10,082 nucleotides of DNA. It comes from an uncultured Leucothrix sp. Lineage in GTDB: Bacteria > Pseudomonadota > Gammaproteobacteria > Thiotrichales > Thiotrichaceae. The stretch lies in the NCBI GenBank assembly GCA_937923375.1, contig CALAJG010000121.1:1-10082 (forward strand), in the 5' to 3' direction. Below, one piece after another: positions 7,117-10,082 of this stretch. The position numbers and the translations under genes are program-made. The notes beneath the pieces were generated by a model, which searched no databases, was not told where the DNA came from, and was given only the letters and a program-made list of their open reading frames with translations. The stretch's first letter is position 1. Each line of letters starts with the position of its first letter.

Positions 7117-7169
7117 GTTTGAGCAGATGGAATGTAATTTAGTAGATGCATATTGTCAGGTCTTAACTA

Positions 7170-7622
7170 TTAGGGTAACGGTACCTGCAAGGCAAATTTA
7201 AACAGCGTAAAAAACGCCACCATCACTACAATTCCTGATCCCCAATAGATAAGCACGGTTCTTACTGTCCAGCGATCATGCATGGCAGCAATAAGTCCCC
7301 CTACAAATGCTATGACTCCTGCCGGCAGAAATCCAACATAGGGCATCGCGCCACAAGCCAGCAACATGCTAACGATCAATAGTACACGCCTCCACCAAAT
7401 GCCTGCGCCAAAGCCTTCGCTTTCAGAGGGTTTCAAAAACTGGGTTACTAAAGAGATAGAGGTAAACAGTATCAACCCAATCGCAACGGTCTGAGGAAAC
7501 ACTTGAGAGTCGGTGTCTGAGTAGCTCATCGTGTCATACAGGGCCACGATGCCAGCGATAAAGAAAAATACTGTCACGATTAAAGAGCCGAAACGCCCTT
7601 GAATAGCAGTGGAGTTGTTCAT
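7170..7622 (-). CDS. tctB: Tripartite tricarboxylate transporter small membrane subunit, TctB family
   Basis: Small inner-membrane subunit (150 residues, normal size) that partners the large TctA protein in solute uptake driven by an ion gradient. Hydrophobic segments lie at about 12-29, 43-62, 79-115 (probably two passes or a re-entrant stretch) and 121-147. The SQVFPQTVAIG segment at 39-49 matches the FP-containing start of the second helix usual in TctB. Its ATG overlaps the TctA stop codon as ATGA (7619-7622), so translation is probably coupled. No hairpin terminator is visible in the 125 bases after it. Sequence divergence is typical of this subunit; the call is supported strongly by its position next to tctA. 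Confidence 0.88.
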   Translation of the reverse strand: MNNSTAIQGRFGSLIVTVFFFIAGIVALYDTMSYSDTDSQVFPQTVAIGLILFTSISLVTQFLKPSESEGFGAGIWWRRVLLIVSMLLACGAMPYVGFLPAGVIAFVGGLIAAMHDRWTVRTVLIYWGSGIVVMVAFFTLFKFALQVPLP

Positions 7623-9127
7623 GATTTCGCCCCCGTTGCTGCTTTACGTTGTTTGCGCGCTAATATAAACGGCACTAGCAATGTTAGTATGGTGAAGGCT
7701 AAAATCGCTTGAGAAATTGGACGGCCAAAGAACATGCCGGTTAGGTTGTTTGTGGCTGCACCGATCGTCCAACTCTGCACAAAACCTTGCTCGGCAATCG
7801 GCCCCAAAATCAAACCCAGAACAATGGGTGAAGCGGCAAAACCAAAGCGTCCAACGACCCAGCCAAAAACGCCTAGGCAGATCATGATAATCACATCAGA
7901 AATACTATTGCGAATCGCAAAAGTGCCGATAATAGTCATGAATCCTACCGCAGGAACTAGCACCGCTTTTGGTATAGTCACAATGGACTTGTAGGCATAG
8001 CGACCGATTAAAAGTCCTGCTGGAAGCATGAGAACCGTCGCAATCAAAAGGCCATAAATGAAGGTGTAAACAATCGAGCCACCGTCTTGAAACAGACTTG
8101 GCCCCGTCCGCACGCCCTGTACCAGCAAAGCGCCAAGAATGACGGCATCTGGAGGTGTACCGGGAATTCCTAGTACCAGAGTTGGAATAAAACCGCCACC
8201 AACGGTAGCATTGTTTGCAGATTCGGTGGCGATAATGCCATCCGCTTCACCCTCACCGAATTTCTGCTCTGGCTTAGCCGTTCGTTTCGCTTCTGAGTAG
8301 GCGACGAGTCCTGCGACAGAGCCACCTGCGCCTGGAAGAATACCCACTAAGGTTCCGATCACGGAGGAACGAACTAGGTTAAATTTAGATTTCATGGCGA
8401 TGCGTGCGGCTTCGCCGATTCGTACTTTTTGTACTCCCTCTTCAACTTTGAGGTGTCGGTCTGGAACGGCACAAAGGTCAATGAGAACTGGAATACAGTA
8501 AAGGCCAATCAGTGCGCCAACCACATCAAAGCCACCAATCATCGTCTGACTGCCAAAGGTCAGGCGTATGTCCGCTGAAATTTCTGCAACGCCAACTGTT
8601 GAGAGCAGCATGCCAAAAGCACCACCGACTAGGCCTTTCATCAGGTTGCCGTTGGATAAGGATGCGATAAGCGATAGGCCAAAAATAGAGAGCCAGAAGT
8701 ACTCAACAGGACCAAATGCGAGAGCGACTGACGCTAGTGGTGGAGCCAAGAACAGTAGTGCCAAAGCGCCTACTAAACCACCAAATACAGAAGCAAAACA
8801 AGCGAGGGCAACGGCGAGATCGCCATCGCCTCGTTTAGCCATAGGGTAGCCATCAAACGTGGTGGCAATGGCTGAGGGCGTGCCGGGAGTATTGAGCAAT
8901 ATAGCGGCGTAAGCACCGCCATAAATAGCGCCAGTATAAATAGCCCCTAATAGGATCAGGGCGGAAGCTGGTTCCATACTAAAGGTAATTGGAACCAACA
9001 CCGCAACGGCCATTGTTGCAGTAAGTCCAGGTATGGAACCGATGATGGTTCCGGCGACAACACCAAACAAAGCCAGTGCAATATTCAGCAGGGTTAGTGC
9101 TGAGAGAAAGCTGCCAAAATCCATCAT
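7619..9127 (-). CDS. tctA: Tripartite tricarboxylate transporter large membrane subunit, TctA family
   Basis: Polytopic inner-membrane transporter subunit of 502 residues, full length. Both signature halves are seen. The first has GSIPGLTATMA at 30-40 and LLNTPGTPSAIAT at 77-89. The second has GILPGAGGSVAGL at 262-274, the ESANNATVGGGFIPTL block at 302-317 and LGIPGTPPDAVILGAL at 319-334. The two halves repeat the same loop pattern, as known for the family. Two ATG codons sit side by side (9127 and 9124) after AGGA; the second has the better spacing, so the true N-terminus may be one residue shorter. It lies 73 bases after tctC, with a hairpin between, and overlaps tctB. The transported compound cannot be read from this subunit; citrate and other di- or tricarboxylates are known for relatives. 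Confidence 0.95.
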   Translation of the reverse strand: MMDFGSFLSALTLLNIALALFGVVAGTIIGSIPGLTATMAVAVLVPITFSMEPASALILLGAIYTGAIYGGAYAAILLNTPGTPSAIATTFDGYPMAKRGDGDLAVALACFASVFGGLVGALALLFLAPPLASVALAFGPVEYFWLSIFGLSLIASLSNGNLMKGLVGGAFGMLLSTVGVAEISADIRLTFGSQTMIGGFDVVGALIGLYCIPVLIDLCAVPDRHLKVEEGVQKVRIGEAARIAMKSKFNLVRSSVIGTLVGILPGAGGSVAGLVAYSEAKRTAKPEQKFGEGEADGIIATESANNATVGGGFIPTLVLGIPGTPPDAVILGALLVQGVRTGPSLFQDGGSIVYTFIYGLLIATVLMLPAGLLIGRYAYKSIVTIPKAVLVPAVGFMTIIGTFAIRNSISDVIIMICLGVFGWVVGRFGFAASPIVLGLILGPIAEQGFVQSWTIGAATNNLTGMFFGRPISQAILAFTILTLLVPFILARKQRKAATGAKS

Positions 9128-9155
9128 CTTTCCTATTTTGAACGTTGGGACTAAA

Positions 9156-9184
9156 CGTAAGGTGGGATATAACCCACCGTTACG
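9156..9184. repeat. Hairpin in the tctC–tctA intergenic region
   Basis: CGTAA+GGTGGG (9156-9166) pairs with CCCACC (9173-9178) and TTACG (9180-9184). This gives 11 base pairs with a six-base loop and one unpaired G at 9179. It lies 16 bases after the tctC stop codon on the minus strand. No U run follows, so it is not a clear terminator. A hairpin here would suit partial attenuation or protection of the tctC message, giving more binding protein than transporter. Confidence 0.75.
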
Positions 9185-9200
9185 ATGTGCCGATCAAGAT

Positions 9201-10082
9201 TTACTTGATAAGGCCAGCTTCTTTTGCATCCTTTAGATACTCTTCGGTGCGTGCCTTCATGAAGTCTTCCATCTTGTCAGCATCGATATCCAGCATCGCG
9301 AAACCGCCGTCTAACATCTTCTGGCGGAATTTCTCGTCACTATTGATCTCGCTAATCATTTTTGACCACATCGCCTTAGTCTCAGCGCTTGCAGTGTTTG
9401 GTAATGCGATACCGCGGTAAGCGCCACCGATCATATCAAAGCCAAGCTCCTTAAACGTTGGGACTTCAGGAAATAGCGGGTGACGCTCTTCCATTGCGAC
9501 GGCTAACATGCGAACGGCATCGCCCTGCTTAGCACCGACTGTGGTGTAACCCCATTCAGCCTTAACCTGCTTACCTAGCAAGGCTGTTACTGCTGCCCCA
9601 GTACCTTTAAACGGTACGTAAGTCGTTTTAATTTCAGCCATTTTGTCGAATTTAATTTGGGCGAGATGGTTAGCTGAAGCCTTACCAGATCCAGAGATAA
9701 CGACTGCGCCGGGGTTGGCTTTAGCATCGTCAATCAAGTCCTTTAATGTTTTATAAGGGCTGTCGGCTGTCACGACCAATGCATCTGGCGTGAAATGAAA
9801 CATATGGAAAGTGTTCAGTTCATCCGTTTTAAAGCCAACATCTTTCTGTGCAGGCTTGATGATGATATGAGGTAGATTTACACCCATGATGGTGTGACCA
9901 TCTCCATTTAAGCCATTTAATGAAGCCCAACCGACTGCACCACCACCGCCTGGCTTATAAGAAATGACCATGTCCTGGCCAAACTTCTCTTTGAAAAAAG
10001 GTTGTTGGAAACGTGCAGAAATATCAGACTCTCCACCAGGGCCAAATGGGATTATGTAGTCTACCGATCCTTTGAGTTCAGC
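9201..10082 (-). CDS. tctC: Tripartite tricarboxylate transporter substrate-binding protein, TctC/Bug family (N-terminus beyond window)
   Basis: Periplasmic solute-binding protein that captures the substrate for TctA/TctB. The reading frame stays open to the window edge: upstream of the Met codon at 9969-9971 translation continues with AELKGSVDYIIPFGPGGESD and then ISARFQQ, the standard N-terminal strand and ligand loop of Bug proteins. That Met is therefore internal. The visible 293 residues lack only the signal peptide and a few residues of a usual 320-330. Further family marks are the KPGGGGAVGW loop, ISGSGKASANHLAQ, YVPFKGTGAAVTALLGKQ, and RMLAVAMEERHPLFPEVPTFKELG. The ligand is probably an organic carboxylate by family precedent, but Bug proteins also bind amino acids and aromatic acids, so the substrate is open. 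It is the first visible gene of the tctCAB set, and the promoter is outside. Confidence 0.93.
   Translation of the reverse strand, partial: AELKGSVDYIIPFGPGGESDISARFQQPFFKEKFGQDMVISYKPGGGGAVGWASLNGLNGDGHTIMGVNLPHIIIKPAQKDVGFKTDELNTFHMFHFTPDALVVTADSPYKTLKDLIDDAKANPGAVVISGSGKASANHLAQIKFDKMAEIKTTYVPFKGTGAAVTALLGKQVKAEWGYTTVGAKQGDAVRMLAVAMEERHPLFPEVPTFKELGFDMIGGAYRGIALPNTASAETKAMWSKMISEINSDEKFRQKMLDGGFAMLDIDADKMEDFMKARTEEYLKDAKEAGLIK

Noticed and set aside
8568..8849. Plus-strand open frame antisense to tctA
   Set aside because: The Pro/Ala/Lys-rich translation mirrors the codon pattern of the TctA gene on the other strand; there is no independent evidence.

Overview
The window (10,082 bases) looks like the chromosome of a free-living, probably marine or aquatic gammaproteobacterium. 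This rests on moderate base composition by eye, tightly packed genes, a MoxR–DUF58–TgpA cluster in the arrangement known from Pseudomonas and relatives, and a tripartite tricarboxylate transporter. I cannot name the genus. No insertion sequence, phage gene, CRISPR array, rRNA or tRNA is visible.

Layout. (1) 19-1350, minus strand: metY, a PLP-dependent O-acetylhomoserine sulfhydrylase, with a strong sigma70-type promoter just upstream (1384-1413). (2) 1591-5510, plus strand: three genes with overlapping ends (8 and 11 bases), encoding a MoxR AAA+ ATPase, a DUF58 membrane protein and a TgpA-type membrane transglutaminase-like protein. They are almost certainly one translationally coupled operon, divergent from metY. 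(3) 5507-5944, minus strand: a PaaI-type hotdog thioesterase whose stop codon overlaps the tgpA stop codon tail to tail. (4) 6034-7044, minus strand: a CAP/SCP-domain lipoprotein with a Thr-Gly repeat linker encoded by a near-perfect hexanucleotide array, with its own promoter. A large interrupted palindrome (5960-6029) lies between it and the thioesterase gene. (5) 7170-10082, minus strand: a tripartite tricarboxylate transporter in the order tctC (cut by the window edge), tctA, tctB, with a hairpin between tctC and tctA.

How the genes work together. The MoxR ATPase and DUF58 protein are likely assembly or activation factors for the membrane transglutaminase, whose substrate is unknown. TctC would bind a carboxylate in the periplasm and deliver it to the TctA/TctB membrane complex. 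MetY supplies homocysteine by direct sulfhydrylation. The thioesterase and CAP lipoprotein stand alone functionally.

I do not see a clearly new multi-gene system. The most unusual items are the hexanucleotide-encoded linker of the CAP lipoprotein, the long palindrome downstream of it, and the poorly understood MoxR–DUF58–TgpA set.
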